DNA of 64,000 bases from Nonlabens sp. MB-3u-79. Lineage in GTDB: Bacteria; Bacteroidota; Bacteroidia; Flavobacteriales; Flavobacteriaceae. The translations under genes were made by a program, and so were the position numbers. Location: assembly GCF_002831625.1 (NCBI RefSeq), contig NZ_CP025116.1, forward strand, positions 1,426,001 through 1,490,000, given 5' to 3'. This document shows positions 35,295 through 44,512 of this stretch, in pieces. Numbering within the stretch: the first letter of the stretch is position 1; each line of letters starts with the position of its first letter. The notes beneath the pieces were generated by a model. It was not told where the DNA came from and did not search any database. It saw nothing but the letters and a program-made list of their open reading frames with translations.

Positions 35295-35939
35295 GTGCAT
35301 CAAATTATAAAAGAATACTTTCCGCATATTACAGATCATCAGTTAGAGCAGTTTTCTAAACTAGGAGATTTATATAAAGAATGGAACGCTCAGATCAATG
35401 TGATTTCTAGAAAAGACATCGATCAATTATATACACGACATGTGTTACACTCTCTTGGGATTGTTTCTATAGTTCGCTTTCGCGAAAGCTTGCCTAATAA
35501 ACCAGGTGGAACCAGAGTGCTGGATGTAGGAACAGGTGGGGGCTTTCCTGGAATTCCTCTTGCCATCATGTTTCCTAAAACAAGTTTCCACCTTATCGAT
35601 GCAATAGGTAAAAAAATCAAAGTAGTCGATGCTGTTGTGGAGGCTTTGGGATTAGAGAATGTCACTACAGAGCACGGAAGAGCAGAAACAGTGAAAGGTC
35701 GTTTTGATTTTATAGTCTCCAGAGCAGTTACTAACATGCCTGATTTTGTAACCTGGGTGAAGAATAAAGTCAGAAAAGACAGTTTTCATAACGTGAAAAA
35801 CGGAATTCTTTATTTAAAAGGAGGTGATCTTACCGAAGAATTAAAACCCTTTCCTAAAGCTCGTATATACGAGTTAGAAGAAGTTTTTGAAGACCCGTTT
35901 TTTGAAACAAAGAAAGTAGTGCATCTTCCAATAAAATAA
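35295..35939 (+). CDS. rsmG: 16S rRNA (guanine-N7) methyltransferase RsmG
   Basis: A 214-residue SAM-dependent methyltransferase acting on 16S rRNA. Landmarks are LYKEWNAQINVISRKD, RHVLHSLGI, the SAM motif RVLDVGTGGGFPGIPLAI, HLIDAIGKKIKVV and FDFIVSRAVTNM. The start is GTG (MHQIIKEYF); no ATG fits, and the -7 element just upstream agrees. A dispersed palindrome is read in frame as RFRES between the two first conserved blocks (VRFRESLPNKPGG). Confidence 0.95.
   Translation: MHQIIKEYFPHITDHQLEQFSKLGDLYKEWNAQINVISRKDIDQLYTRHVLHSLGIVSIVRFRESLPNKPGGTRVLDVGTGGGFPGIPLAIMFPKTSFHLIDAIGKKIKVVDAVVEALGLENVTTEHGRAETVKGRFDFIVSRAVTNMPDFVTWVKNKVRKDSFHNVKNGILYLKGGDLTEELKPFPKARIYELEEVFEDPFFETKKVVHLPIK
35476..35489. 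repeat. Dispersed palindrome in rsmG (copy 9)
   Basis: Perfect core with ATAGTT directly upstream; read as Arg-Phe-Arg-Glu-Ser. Confidence 0.9.
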
Positions 35940-35977
35940 AAAAAGGAGCTTCGATAGAAGCTCCTTTTTGTTTTTGA
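35938..35977. terminator. Bidirectional terminator between rsmG and the DUF6029 gene
   Basis: AAAAGGAGCTTC-GATA-GAAGCTCCTTTT with T tracts on both strands, between convergent genes. Confidence 0.85.
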
Positions 35978-35991
35978 TTTAAAGTTGTATA

Positions 35992-37638
35992 CTAGAAATT
36001 AGTGCTTAAATTTAAAGTAAAACCAGTATTCTCTGGCACAAATCTACAAACTCCACCTACACAAATAAGTCCACCACGTTGGCGTCCATAGTTGACGGCT
36101 ATCCTACTGCGTCCTTTTGTGTAACTTCCACCAGCAGAATAATAATGGATTTCAGTGATGTCATAATTATACAAGTCAGTGGCATATATAGATAATGAAG
36201 AGTTGAAAGCATATTCTAAAGTTGCTGCGGCCCAATTGCCACGATCAGCATCGGCACTCAAGTGTTGCAAGTCCAGGCGCAGGCTTTGACCTTTGTCTAA
36301 TTCATAAAGGAAATCAGCAACTATAGCTGTTCCATTCAAAACAAATGTTCCACCTTCAATGACTCTCCCATCATAGTAAGTTTGTGTGCCTGTTACTTTT
36401 GCTGAGAAATCATCAGTTAATTTTTTATAAACTTGCAAGCTGTATTCTTCAAAATAACGGTCGCCTCTGGAAAAAAGAGAGGCTTCATAAGTATTGTTAG
36501 GAACATCAAAAGTAGCATCTAAGCCACCCCAGTTTGCATAATTAAAGGAGAAGGTTGTTCCTTTTTTACCGCCTAGAAGACTTCCTTTTTTAGCGGTATA
36601 AACCACATCTATTTGTCCACCTATTTCTCCAGCTTTTCCTTCAGCTGGTGATAAAAGCGCCTGTGGGGCGTATACATATATATTGTTTACAGCATAACTG
36701 CTTTGTTTAGTATAACCAGGTATAAAATTGATGGTCTGTTGTTGAAAGGCATTTCCCTGCGCTTCACGATCAGAATAGAAGCCCATATTTTCTAAGGACC
36801 TAAAAACAGCATTGATCCCTAATCCAGGAACCGCATAACCAGCAGTAAATAAAAAGGCTCTACCATCACTGTAATTACCGTTTAAGGCACTTCCTCCTAA
36901 AATAAATGCATCAGGATCTTTATATATATATTCTAACCCAAAGTTCAATGCGTTCATATACACATCAGATCTAACACTATATGCATTTACGGTTGCAGGA
37001 AAGTTAGGATCTGGACTGGTGGACTGCTGATAGCGACCTACATAACTTGCTCCTACATTGATTGAAGTTTCCAAATCAAGTACAGTACCTAAATCGAGTT
37101 CTGTATTGAAACCTTGAATAGTTCCTTCAGAAAGTTCAAAAGCTGCTCGCTGATTACCAGCAAAACCTGTTGCTTCTAGATAATCAGTAAATTGATAGTT
37201 GACACGTATTCCTCTTATGGAGTTATCTACACCTAAGGTGTGGTCTTCCCATGATCTGTAAATCAATCCACTACCGAATTGATCGTAAAAGTTACCTGCC
37301 GTAATATCTAGTCCTTTATGTCTAAAGTTAGCAAAATAGGTTGCTATACCATTATCTGCATATTCTGGAAAATATCCTAAAAGAGGAGATGGTTGGTACA
37401 TTTCATATTGTGCACCTGCAGTAAATTTACCGTTGGAATAATTTAATTTAAAATAGTTATTGGATCTTAATTGATCTTGTGGTGCTAGGGTTCCTATCCC
37501 ATCGCCATCTTCATCTAGTCCGTTATCATCTTGATACCATTGTGTATTAGATTCAAATCCGCCAGAGAAACTTCCATCTTGTGCTGCAGTTATACTAAGG
37601 CTGCAAACCGCTATTGCGGTGATCAGTATTTTTTTCAT
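35992..37638 (-). CDS. DUF6029 outer-membrane protein
   Basis: A 548-residue exported protein with a signal peptide (MKKILITAIAVCSLSITAAQ). It is composed of amphipathic strands that read as a barrel from FKLNYSNGKFTAGAQYEMYQ to the terminal FTLNLSTNF. It matches the DUF6029 family of Bacteroidota. It starts 27 bp after the end of the TlpA-like gene on the same strand, and an Omp28 gene is divergent from these. Function unknown; a structural link to the thiol proteins is inference. Confidence 0.8.
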   Translation of the reverse strand: MKKILITAIAVCSLSITAAQDGSFSGGFESNTQWYQDDNGLDEDGDGIGTLAPQDQLRSNNYFKLNYSNGKFTAGAQYEMYQPSPLLGYFPEYADNGIATYFANFRHKGLDITAGNFYDQFGSGLIYRSWEDHTLGVDNSIRGIRVNYQFTDYLEATGFAGNQRAAFELSEGTIQGFNTELDLGTVLDLETSINVGASYVGRYQQSTSPDPNFPATVNAYSVRSDVYMNALNFGLEYIYKDPDAFILGGSALNGNYSDGRAFLFTAGYAVPGLGINAVFRSLENMGFYSDREAQGNAFQQQTINFIPGYTKQSSYAVNNIYVYAPQALLSPAEGKAGEIGGQIDVVYTAKKGSLLGGKKGTTFSFNYANWGGLDATFDVPNNTYEASLFSRGDRYFEEYSLQVYKKLTDDFSAKVTGTQTYYDGRVIEGGTFVLNGTAIVADFLYELDKGQSLRLDLQHLSADADRGNWAAATLEYAFNSSLSIYATDLYNYDITEIHYYSAGGSYTKGRSRIAVNYGRQRGGLICVGGVCRFVPENTGFTLNLSTNF

Positions 37639-37665
37639 AAAAGTAAGGTTAGTTTCTGGAGTGGT

Positions 37666-38145
37666 TTAGTTGAGGTGTTTTTTGAACTCTTCAAATAATT
37701 CTAATTCTGCTCCAGGAGTAAAACTAGAGTGACGGTAAACGATTTTATTATTCTTAACGATTAAGGTTAAAGGAATTTGAGGATTACCTAGAGATCTTAT
37801 GATTTCATTTTTTGTATCTAATAAAATTTCATAGGGCCAGTTTCTACCCATAGATTCTGTCTTCACTCGTTGCTTAGTTCTAGCATCATCGGTAGCTATT
37901 GCGACCACTTCAAAACCAAACTGTTCCTGCTTGTCAGCATAATGTTCTTTGATTGCGTCTAATTCGCGCATACAAGGAGTGCACCAGGTTGCCCAGAATG
38001 ATAAAACAACTGGTTTATCTTTAGATAGGTCTTGAATATTGATTTTTTTCCCTTTGATGTTTTTTAGGGATAACTGTGGTAGTTCTGTTTGCGCTTTCGC
38101 GAAAGCGAAACATAAAATAGCGGCTAGAAATATTAATTTTTTCAT
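37666..38145 (-). CDS. TlpA-family periplasmic thiol-disulfide protein
   Basis: A 159-residue thioredoxin-fold protein with the active site FWATWCTPCMRE near residue 53 and a cis-Pro segment GNPQIPLTLIV. The signal peptide ends in CFAFAKAQ. The AFAKA is encoded by a dispersed palindrome and forms the likely signal peptidase I site (AKA-Q). Located between DUF6029 and the divergent Omp28 gene, it probably handles thiols of envelope proteins. Confidence 0.9.
   Translation of the reverse strand: MKKLIFLAAILCFAFAKAQTELPQLSLKNIKGKKINIQDLSKDKPVVLSFWATWCTPCMRELDAIKEHYADKQEQFGFEVVAIATDDARTKQRVKTESMGRNWPYEILLDTKNEIIRSLGNPQIPLTLIVKNNKIVYRHSSFTPGAELELFEEFKKHLN
38093..38106. repeat. Dispersed palindrome in the TlpA signal peptide (copy 10)
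   Basis: Perfect copy read as AFAKA, supplying the predicted signal peptidase cleavage motif. Confidence 0.9.
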
Positions 38146-38269
38146 AATAGAATAAAATTGTTTAGGAATGCAATTATAATTATTTCAAAGGACTAATCAT
38201 ACCAAACCACTGAAATCCGTCATTTTTACAAATAATCACGAAATAGTTATGATAATTTCACAAGAAGTC

Positions 38270-38277
38270 TATATTTG
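38270..38277 (+). promoter_or_regulatory. -7 element TATATTTG of the Omp28 gene
   Basis: Exact TAnnTTTG, 34 bp before the ATG at 38312. The -33 region has TTATG rather than TTG. Confidence 0.5.
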
Positions 38278-38311
38278 ACGATCCATAATTAATTGTTAAA
38301 AAAATTTATTC

Positions 38312-39346
38312 ATGAAAACAGCAAACTTTTTAAAAATCTTTACATTATTCTTAGCTATAGGAATAACTTCTTGTACAACTGAATCTACCGACGAGGGTGG
38401 AGGAAATGATGGTGCAAACGGCCTTGTGTTAACAGCAAGTAAAACCAGAGTATATAACTTTACATCGGTGACTTTTACTGTTAATGACGGGAATAGTGAT
38501 GTAACTTCTAGTGCTGTCATCTCTGTGGACGGGACACCTATTTCAGGTAATACTTCTACGATGACTGGTCTAGGAACAAAAAATATAACAGCAGTCGTTG
38601 GAACGGACAATACAAACTCCCTGGACGTTGTTGTTATTGAACCTAGTTTTACAACCAAAGCATTAATAGAAGATTATACAGGCGCTTGGTGTGGATGGTG
38701 TCCTCGTATTTCTCAAGGGATTATAGATGTTCACAACTCGACAAACGGTGAAAACGTAATTGCTGTAGCGGTACATAACGGAGATTCAATGGCTTTCCCA
38801 TTAGAAGCACAAATGAGATCTCGATTTGGTGTAAGTGGTTTTCCTACTGGAATACTTAATAGAGACGCTGACTGGTCAGCAGTTTCAGGAAGTTCTATGG
38901 ACATTACCCAGCCTATGGCATTGTTGAATACAACTAAATCTGTAGGTCTTGCAATCAATTCTTCATTAAGCGGTTCTTCAGTTTCAGCTACTATCAAAGT
39001 AGGTTTTGATTTTGATACAACAGGCATGAAGCTAGTAGCCGTGTTAGTAGAAAACGGTAAAATTCTTCCTCAAACTAATTATACAAATAACTGGGGTGGA
39101 GCAAGTACCATTTCAGATTTTGAACACAATGATATCTTAAGAGCAGCATTTACTGACGTTTTTGGTAATGTAATACCAGCCGCTGAGCAAATAGGAGGTT
39201 CTGAATATTCAGTTACTTTGTCTGCAAGCGTTCCTTCTGGAACTAATACAGCAGACATGGATGTTGTAGCATTTGTTGTTGATGATTCAGGAAAAGTAGT
39301 GAATGTTCAAAAGGCTGCAGTAGGTGTTAATCAAGATTTTGATTAA
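38312..39346 (+). CDS. Omp28-related outer-membrane lipoprotein with CxxC motif
   Basis: A 344-residue lipoprotein (signal ends in GITSC). After an Ig-like linker (LTASKTRVYNFTSVTFTVNDG) comes the Omp28 domain. It has a thioredoxin-like start, LIEDYTGAWCGWCPRIS near residue 118, followed by FGVSGFPTGILNRD. The CGWC pair suggests redox or thiol binding at the cell surface. It is divergent from a TlpA-like thioredoxin gene, a pairing that supports a thiol role. Omp28 itself was described as an adhesin-like protein in Porphyromonas. A strong terminator follows. Confidence 0.87.
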   Translation: MKTANFLKIFTLFLAIGITSCTTESTDEGGGNDGANGLVLTASKTRVYNFTSVTFTVNDGNSDVTSSAVISVDGTPISGNTSTMTGLGTKNITAVVGTDNTNSLDVVVIEPSFTTKALIEDYTGAWCGWCPRISQGIIDVHNSTNGENVIAVAVHNGDSMAFPLEAQMRSRFGVSGFPTGILNRDADWSAVSGSSMDITQPMALLNTTKSVGLAINSSLSGSSVSATIKVGFDFDTTGMKLVAVLVENGKILPQTNYTNNWGGASTISDFEHNDILRAAFTDVFGNVIPAAEQIGGSEYSVTLSASVPSGTNTADMDVVAFVVDDSGKVVNVQKAAVGVNQDFD

Positions 39347-39376
39347 TCAATAGTCATAAACATTTAATTTTTAAAC

Positions 39377-39407
39377 GAAAAGCGCTCTTTTAAGAGCGCT
39401 TTTTTTA
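39377..39407 (+). terminator. Intrinsic terminator of the Omp28 gene
   Basis: AAAAGCGCTCTT pairs with AAGAGCGCTTTT and is followed by T7. Confidence 0.85.
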
Positions 39408-39582
39408 TGGTTTTTTTTATTCTTTTTAATTAGTTGAAAGGAACGGGCATTTTAATTTAGCCTCCGTTTCTAATTTATGTTTGTCATCTATAGTAGTCCT
39501 TAAGAGTTTTGATCACATCATTTTTTATAATGTTTTCAATTTAAAGCTTGAGTTAATTAAGGAAAAAGCCTGACGTCTATAA

Positions 39583-39617
39583 TAAAAAAAGCCACATCAA
39601 TTGATGTGGCTTTTTTG
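39583..39617 (-). terminator. Intrinsic terminator of pruA
   Basis: AAAAAAGCCACATCAATTGATGTGGCTTTTTT is an almost perfect palindrome with an A tract on the plus side, ending transcription from pruA on the minus strand. Confidence 0.8.
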
Positions 39618-39635
39618 TTAAAGTCTCAAGAATGT

Positions 39636-41264
39636 TTATTCTCCCATGAAAGGATATCTGTAATCGGTAGGTGTTACAAATGTTTCTTTAATCATGCGCG
39701 CAGAAACCCATCTGAGTAAGTTCAATTTAGAACCTGCTTTATCATTTGTTCCAGAAGAACGAGCTCCGCCAAATGGTTGTTGTCCAACTACTGCTCCTGT
39801 ACATTTATCATTAATATAGAAGTTACCTGCACAATTCTCAAGGGCTTGAGTGGCTTGTGTAACAGCGTAGCGGTCTTGTCCTAGTATAGCGCCAGTAAGA
39901 GCGTATTCACTGGTTTCATCAACTAGTTTCAACATCTCTGCATACTCATCATCTTCATACACGTAGATAGTAATTACTGGGCCGAATAGCTCCGTCTCCA
40001 TGGTTATATATTTAGGGTCCGTGGTTAAAATAACCGTTGGGTCCACAAACCATCCTTTAGACTTGTCGTAGTTTCCTCCTATGATCACATCAGCGTTAGA
40101 GTCTTTTTTAGCTCCATCTATATAGGTTGCTAGCTTATCAAACGAACCTTCATGAATCACAGCGGTAATAAAATTACTCATGTCTTCTGGAGACCCTATT
40201 TTAAAACTATCTACATCTCTACGAATGTATTTTTCCACTTCTGACCACATACTCTTAGGGACATAAGCACGGGAAGCGGCACTACATTTCTGACCTTGGA
40301 ATTCAAAAGCACCTCTCACTATAGCTGTAGCAACTTGTGCAGGGACAGCACTTTTATGTGCAACGATAAAGTCTTTACCACCTGTTTCACCTACTATTCT
40401 AGGGTACGTCTTATAGGTATTGATGTTTTCACCTATTTTAGTCCATAGGCTTTTAAATACCGCTGTAGAACCGGTGAAGTGAACACCAGCAAAATCTGCA
40501 TGCGTCATTACCTCGTTAGTCATCATAACAGGATCTGCATTTACCATATTGATAACGCCATCAGGTACCCCAGCTTCTCTAAATACTTCTACAATTACTT
40601 GTGCGCTCAACATTTGATGGTCACTAGGCTTCCATATGCATACATTACCCATTAAGGCAGCGCTGGAAGGAAGATTACCCGCAATAGCGGTAAAGTTAAA
40701 CGGAGAAATACAGTATACAAAACCTTCCAAAGGTCTGTATTCTAATCTATTCCATGCACCAGAAGTGGATTCAGGTTGCTCTGCATAAATCTCTGTCATG
40801 TATTGTACATTGAACCTCAAGAAATCTACCAGCTCACAAGCGGCGTCAATTTCTGCTTGGTAAATGGTTTTAGACTGATTGATCATGGTTGCGGCGTTAA
40901 TACGCGCTCTGTAAGGACCAGCAACTAGTTCTGCAGCTTTTAAGAAAATGCCAGCTCTTTGTTCCCAGGGCATTTGAGACCACTTTTTACGTGCTTCTAA
41001 GGAGGAAGCAATAGCATCTTGAACTTCTTTTTTTCCACCTCGGTGGTATTTTCCTACTATATGTTGGTGGTCATGTGGGGGTCTTATAGGTGCCGTATCG
41101 CCAGTTTTTATCTCTTTTCCATTGATGTACAAGGGCACCTCCGTATTTGTATTCCACAATTCTTTGTAAGCTGCTAGCACTTGGTCTCTTTCTACAGTTC
41201 CTGGAGCATATGTTTTAATAGGCTCGTTTACAGCAACTGGGACGTTGAAAAATCCTTTTCCCAT
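39636..41264 (-). CDS. pruA: 1-pyrroline-5-carboxylate dehydrogenase
   Basis: A 542-residue aldehyde dehydrogenase that oxidises glutamate semialdehyde to glutamate in proline catabolism. The catalytic Glu lies in RIVGETGGKDFIV and the Cys in AFEFQGQKCSAASRAYVP; SPFNFTAIAGNLPSSAALMGN and VHFTGSTAVFKSLW complete the NAD site. The spacing of these blocks matches the stand-alone P5C dehydrogenase rather than the fused PutA. No proline dehydrogenase gene is in the window. Confidence 0.95.
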   Translation of the reverse strand: MGKGFFNVPVAVNEPIKTYAPGTVERDQVLAAYKELWNTNTEVPLYINGKEIKTGDTAPIRPPHDHQHIVGKYHRGGKKEVQDAIASSLEARKKWSQMPWEQRAGIFLKAAELVAGPYRARINAATMINQSKTIYQAEIDAACELVDFLRFNVQYMTEIYAEQPESTSGAWNRLEYRPLEGFVYCISPFNFTAIAGNLPSSAALMGNVCIWKPSDHQMLSAQVIVEVFREAGVPDGVINMVNADPVMMTNEVMTHADFAGVHFTGSTAVFKSLWTKIGENINTYKTYPRIVGETGGKDFIVAHKSAVPAQVATAIVRGAFEFQGQKCSAASRAYVPKSMWSEVEKYIRRDVDSFKIGSPEDMSNFITAVIHEGSFDKLATYIDGAKKDSNADVIIGGNYDKSKGWFVDPTVILTTDPKYITMETELFGPVITIYVYEDDEYAEMLKLVDETSEYALTGAILGQDRYAVTQATQALENCAGNFYINDKCTGAVVGQQPFGGARSSGTNDKAGSKLNLLRWVSARMIKETFVTPTDYRYPFMGE

Positions 41265-41449
41265 GATCTAATTTGTATTTTTAATTCGTGGGTGAAATTA
41301 CAAATAATCTAGCATTACTTTGAATTCTATTTTGGTAAAGTAATCTTAATCTAGAAGAGTAGGTGAAAAGAAAGCGGCACTTTTAAAGGGAAGCAGGTTG
41401 ATAATCAACTACTATTTTTTAATAAAATATAAATACAGATTCTTGAAAT

Positions 41450-41836
41450 CTAATTCAGCGCAAAAGGAGCGCTGAGTTTAAAAGCAGGGATAATAACACT
41501 GAATTGATTAGAAGTAGTGAAGTTAACCATATTGTAAAAACCACTCATGTTGCCAAATGGAGAGCTAAGTAAGCAACCACTTTGGTAGCTATGCGACTGC
41601 CCAGGTTTAAGAACCGGCTTTTTACCTATGATGCCTTCTCCATCAACGTGCTCTGTGCGACTTAAGCTGTCTTTGATACGCCAGTGTCTGGTGTTGAGTT
41701 GGACGTAATCCTTGCTCTGATTTTCTATAGTGATGACATAGGTAAAGGCAAAGCGCATCTTATAATTTTTATAAAATGTACCTTCAAAACTCGTTTGTAC
41801 CGAGATTTTAATACCTCTTGTAACCTGTTGTATCAT
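41450..41836 (-). CDS. apaG: ApaG domain protein
   Basis: A 128-residue protein with the full ApaG signature: GIKISVQTSFEG, YVITIENQSKDYVQLNTRHWRI, HVDGEGIIGKKPVLKPGQ and YQSGCLLSSPFGNMSGFY. ApaG is linked to Co2+/Mg2+ tolerance in enterobacteria; its biochemical role remains unclear. It is 3 bp downstream of the DUF3667 gene on the same strand. Confidence 0.93.
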   Translation of the reverse strand: MIQQVTRGIKISVQTSFEGTFYKNYKMRFAFTYVITIENQSKDYVQLNTRHWRIKDSLSRTEHVDGEGIIGKKPVLKPGQSHSYQSGCLLSSPFGNMSGFYNMVNFTTSNQFSVIIPAFKLSAPFALN

Positions 41837-41839
41837 AAT

Positions 41840-43039
41840 TTAATAAAGTACAATTCCTATCAAAAGTAATAAACTAACTCCTAACAATAGTCCCACGACA
41901 AATATAAAGCTTACTAAAAGAAATTTAATGATGGTTTTAAACCGTCTTTGTCCATAAAAATTACGCAGAGATTTATACAGGTAAAACGGACCTATAAACA
42001 AGAAAAAGAATTGAGTGAGGTTGACATAACCCAAACTGCACCATTTTATCAGCATCATAAGAATCATACATAGAAATGTAAACGTAAAGGTGTTAAACGC
42101 AAAAATCAAATGTTCCATATAAGTGAATTTCCTGCGAGCATAGAGCAACCAAAGAAATAAAGTTAAGACAGGTGTAAATAGAAATAGAAACACAGGTAGT
42201 TTAGGTAAGATAATATCGACTAAAATATGAGGGTCAGAGCTTATATTTTGTATCAATAGCACCTTTTCATAAATGGATTTATTGTACAAAGTATTATTGT
42301 GTTTCATTTGTGCCAGCGCTGTTGCTGGATCTGCGATTTTATGTTCCTCGTAAAAGTCACGATAAAACTTTATTTGTTTAAAAAAGGAGTTTAGAGTACC
42401 TAGACTGTCCATGTCTTTTTGTGTAAGCTCGTTTTTAGAGAGGTCTTTTTCTTTTTTTGATTGTTCTACCGCAAGGCTATCTGCTGCCATAGCTGCTGCT
42501 TGCCCTTTGCGTATTTGTTTTGCTATATAATTGCCCACAATAGGTTTTTCCTCAATTTCTTGAAGCTCTTCCTGAGTAAGTTGTCCGTTATTTTTTTTAT
42601 CATCCTGATCAACTAAAACTAAGCCGTTACCGAAATTGATATCAGCATCGTCATTTTTGACATCTGCGACTGCTTTTTCTATTTGATCTTCGGTAAAAAT
42701 ATTCACAAAATTCTCTAATTGTAGCATTAAAAAGAAAACAATACATACACTCAAAAAGAAGCGAAAGGGATTTGTATAACTCAATCTTTTACCACTTATA
42801 AATTGCCTGCTTACGTAACCAGGTTTGAACAGAAGGTGCTTGATCGTGCGCCAGATGCGACTGTCATAAGAAAATATGTTGGAAAAGAACTCGCCAAAGA
42901 AATCTTGGAGTGCCAGTTGCTTCTTAGAATTGAGTTGTCCACACTGATGACAGTATTTATCTTCTACATCAAGTGGTGTAGAGCAGTTGAGGCATTCCTC
43001 CCCTCTGTATTCAATAAGCGATCTTGTTGTAGGTTTCAT
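41840..43039 (-). CDS. DUF3667 membrane protein with zinc ribbon
   Basis: A 399-residue protein. The N terminus has a CxxC...CxxC zinc ribbon (CLNCSTPLDVEDKYCHQCGQ), then LFKPGYVSRQFISGKRLSYTNPFRFFLSVC, the hallmark of DUF3667, entering the first membrane segment. A charged loop rich in Lys, Glu and Asp covers about residues 120-250. Four hydrophobic segments follow near the C terminus. Function unknown. Confidence 0.88.
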   Translation of the reverse strand: MKPTTRSLIEYRGEECLNCSTPLDVEDKYCHQCGQLNSKKQLALQDFFGEFFSNIFSYDSRIWRTIKHLLFKPGYVSRQFISGKRLSYTNPFRFFLSVCIVFFLMLQLENFVNIFTEDQIEKAVADVKNDDADINFGNGLVLVDQDDKKNNGQLTQEELQEIEEKPIVGNYIAKQIRKGQAAAMAADSLAVEQSKKEKDLSKNELTQKDMDSLGTLNSFFKQIKFYRDFYEEHKIADPATALAQMKHNNTLYNKSIYEKVLLIQNISSDPHILVDIILPKLPVFLFLFTPVLTLFLWLLYARRKFTYMEHLIFAFNTFTFTFLCMILMMLIKWCSLGYVNLTQFFFLFIGPFYLYKSLRNFYGQRRFKTIIKFLLVSFIFVVGLLLGVSLLLLIGIVLY

Positions 43040-43068
43040 GAATAATGGTTGGTCTCTGGTAAAGGTAG

Positions 43069-44328
43069 TTAATTCGTAATGTTTTGAGAATTGGCCTCAC
43101 CTATACCTATTAGTTGATCGTACCTACCACCTAACTCTCTGTAATAAGCTAGCACGGAATACTGATTTTCTGTTTGCCATTTATTGCCACTTATAAAGCC
43201 TGGATCTTGAGAACTGTTGTCGTAAACAACCGTATAGCGATAATTGTAGAATCCTTGCTTTAATAAAATAACCGCTTCGTATTTTCCTGTTTTGGAATTA
43301 TAAACAGCTTCGTTTTCTGGTTGGAGTTGGAAGGCGTTGTAATTACCCATGATATAGATTTTAGCATCAGGCGGCAATTGTATGCCTTGTGTGTCCAAGG
43401 CAAAATGAATATTGACATACTCTGCTTGTACGGCGTTATCTTCATTATCAAGGGTAGTTACCAGGTAGTTGCCATTAATGTCTGGATTAAAGGTGTATTC
43501 TAGGTTCTTACGAGGGCCATCGACAAATAGATAAGCGTTGTACAATTCCTCTTTACGTACAAAATCTATGTTCATATTAGGTGATCTAAAATCTCTATTC
43601 TCAAAGTTGAGAAATTCATTCCCTGCCCAGAAAGAGGTTTGTTCGTCATATCTGTAAACTTGTTTGTTTCCTAAATTGAATTGAGGTTTTATATCGGTGA
43701 TGCTTGTATTCAAGTCGCTGTTTTGGATAATAGCAATTTTAAGTTGGTCATTAGGGTTTATAAAATTGATCTCTTTAGAATCTATAAAGAATTGAATACG
43801 TTGTTGGGTCAACACATAGTTCAAATCACGGGCGCGTTTTATTTCTACTCCTACGACAGATTTTTGATCCAAGACCATAAATTTTCTAGAGAAAACAAGT
43901 TCTTGATCAGAATTATAAATATGGATCATGTAATTACCACTCACTTTAAATCCTTGTGTAAACTGATTGGGTATTCTTAAATCATAATGAGAATAAGGCT
44001 GGATAGTGGTAAATGAATTGCGGTAATTAAAAATGCGCATGTCATCGATTCCTAAGAGAAACTCATTTTTAAAGAGTTGGCTAGGTTTCCAGTCGTAATC
44101 ATAATGCTCAAACTGATAATAATAATCAGCTTCATCTCCTATAACATCATCAAAACTCATTTCAAATGCATCGCCTAATTTGAATACAGGCAGCATGTTT
44201 TCTGGGGGTTTATTAAAGGTCACTGATTTGATGTAATCAGGATCATTAATCAGTTCTTTTTCGGTCTGAGAGTTGACATTGAAAAAGATGAATAAAACTG
44301 TAATAAAGAATAAAATGTACGACTTCAT
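43069..44328 (-). CDS. Type IX secretion system plug protein (DUF5103)
   Basis: A 419-residue exported protein with a signal peptide (MKSYILFFITVLFIFFNVNSQ). It matches the DUF5103 family: SVTFNKPPENMLPVFKLGDAFEMSFDD, YYYQFEHYDYDWKPSQL, YNAYLFVDGPRKNLEYTFN, and a late segment GFYNYRYTVVYD. In Flavobacterium johnsoniae this protein plugs the periplasmic end of the SprA translocon. The frame extends upstream to 44406 through a dispersed palindrome (HRFRES), but the signal peptide fixes the start at 44328. Confidence 0.88.
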   Translation of the reverse strand: MKSYILFFITVLFIFFNVNSQTEKELINDPDYIKSVTFNKPPENMLPVFKLGDAFEMSFDDVIGDEADYYYQFEHYDYDWKPSQLFKNEFLLGIDDMRIFNYRNSFTTIQPYSHYDLRIPNQFTQGFKVSGNYMIHIYNSDQELVFSRKFMVLDQKSVVGVEIKRARDLNYVLTQQRIQFFIDSKEINFINPNDQLKIAIIQNSDLNTSITDIKPQFNLGNKQVYRYDEQTSFWAGNEFLNFENRDFRSPNMNIDFVRKEELYNAYLFVDGPRKNLEYTFNPDINGNYLVTTLDNEDNAVQAEYVNIHFALDTQGIQLPPDAKIYIMGNYNAFQLQPENEAVYNSKTGKYEAVILLKQGFYNYRYTVVYDNSSQDPGFISGNKWQTENQYSVLAYYRELGGRYDQLIGIGEANSQNITN

Positions 44329-44379
44329 AGCTAGGCGATAGTTAGGTATAAATATAGTGGAATTGCTCTTAATAGTTAC

Positions 44380-44393
44380 GCTTTCGCGAAAGC
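44380..44393. repeat. Dispersed palindrome (copy 11)
   Basis: Perfect core, preceded by ATAGTTA, 52 bp upstream of the T9SS plug gene and 120 bp upstream of nqrA. Confidence 0.9.
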
Positions 44394-44471
44394 GATGCCA
44401 AAGCAAATAAAAAGATCTATTTAGAACATATCTAAATAATATTATGAGTATATTATCAAGTCTTTATTGCG

Positions 44472-44479
44472 TAAATTTG
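44472..44479 (+). promoter_or_regulatory. -7 element TAAATTTG of the nqr operon
   Basis: Exact TAnnTTTG, start site expected about 27 nt before the nqrA ATG. No clear -33 TTG at standard spacing. Confidence 0.5.
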
Positions 44480-44512
44480 CAGACTTTTAAAAAAGATTAA
44501 ATATAACATCCT

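Noticed and set aside
41341..41449. Gene in the gap between pruA and apaG
   Set aside because: Short AT-rich stretch without a credible frame, terminator or promoter.
44329..44406. N-terminal extension of the T9SS plug protein
   Set aside because: A clear signal peptide begins at 44328; the extension would place residues including the palindrome-encoded RFRES in front of it.
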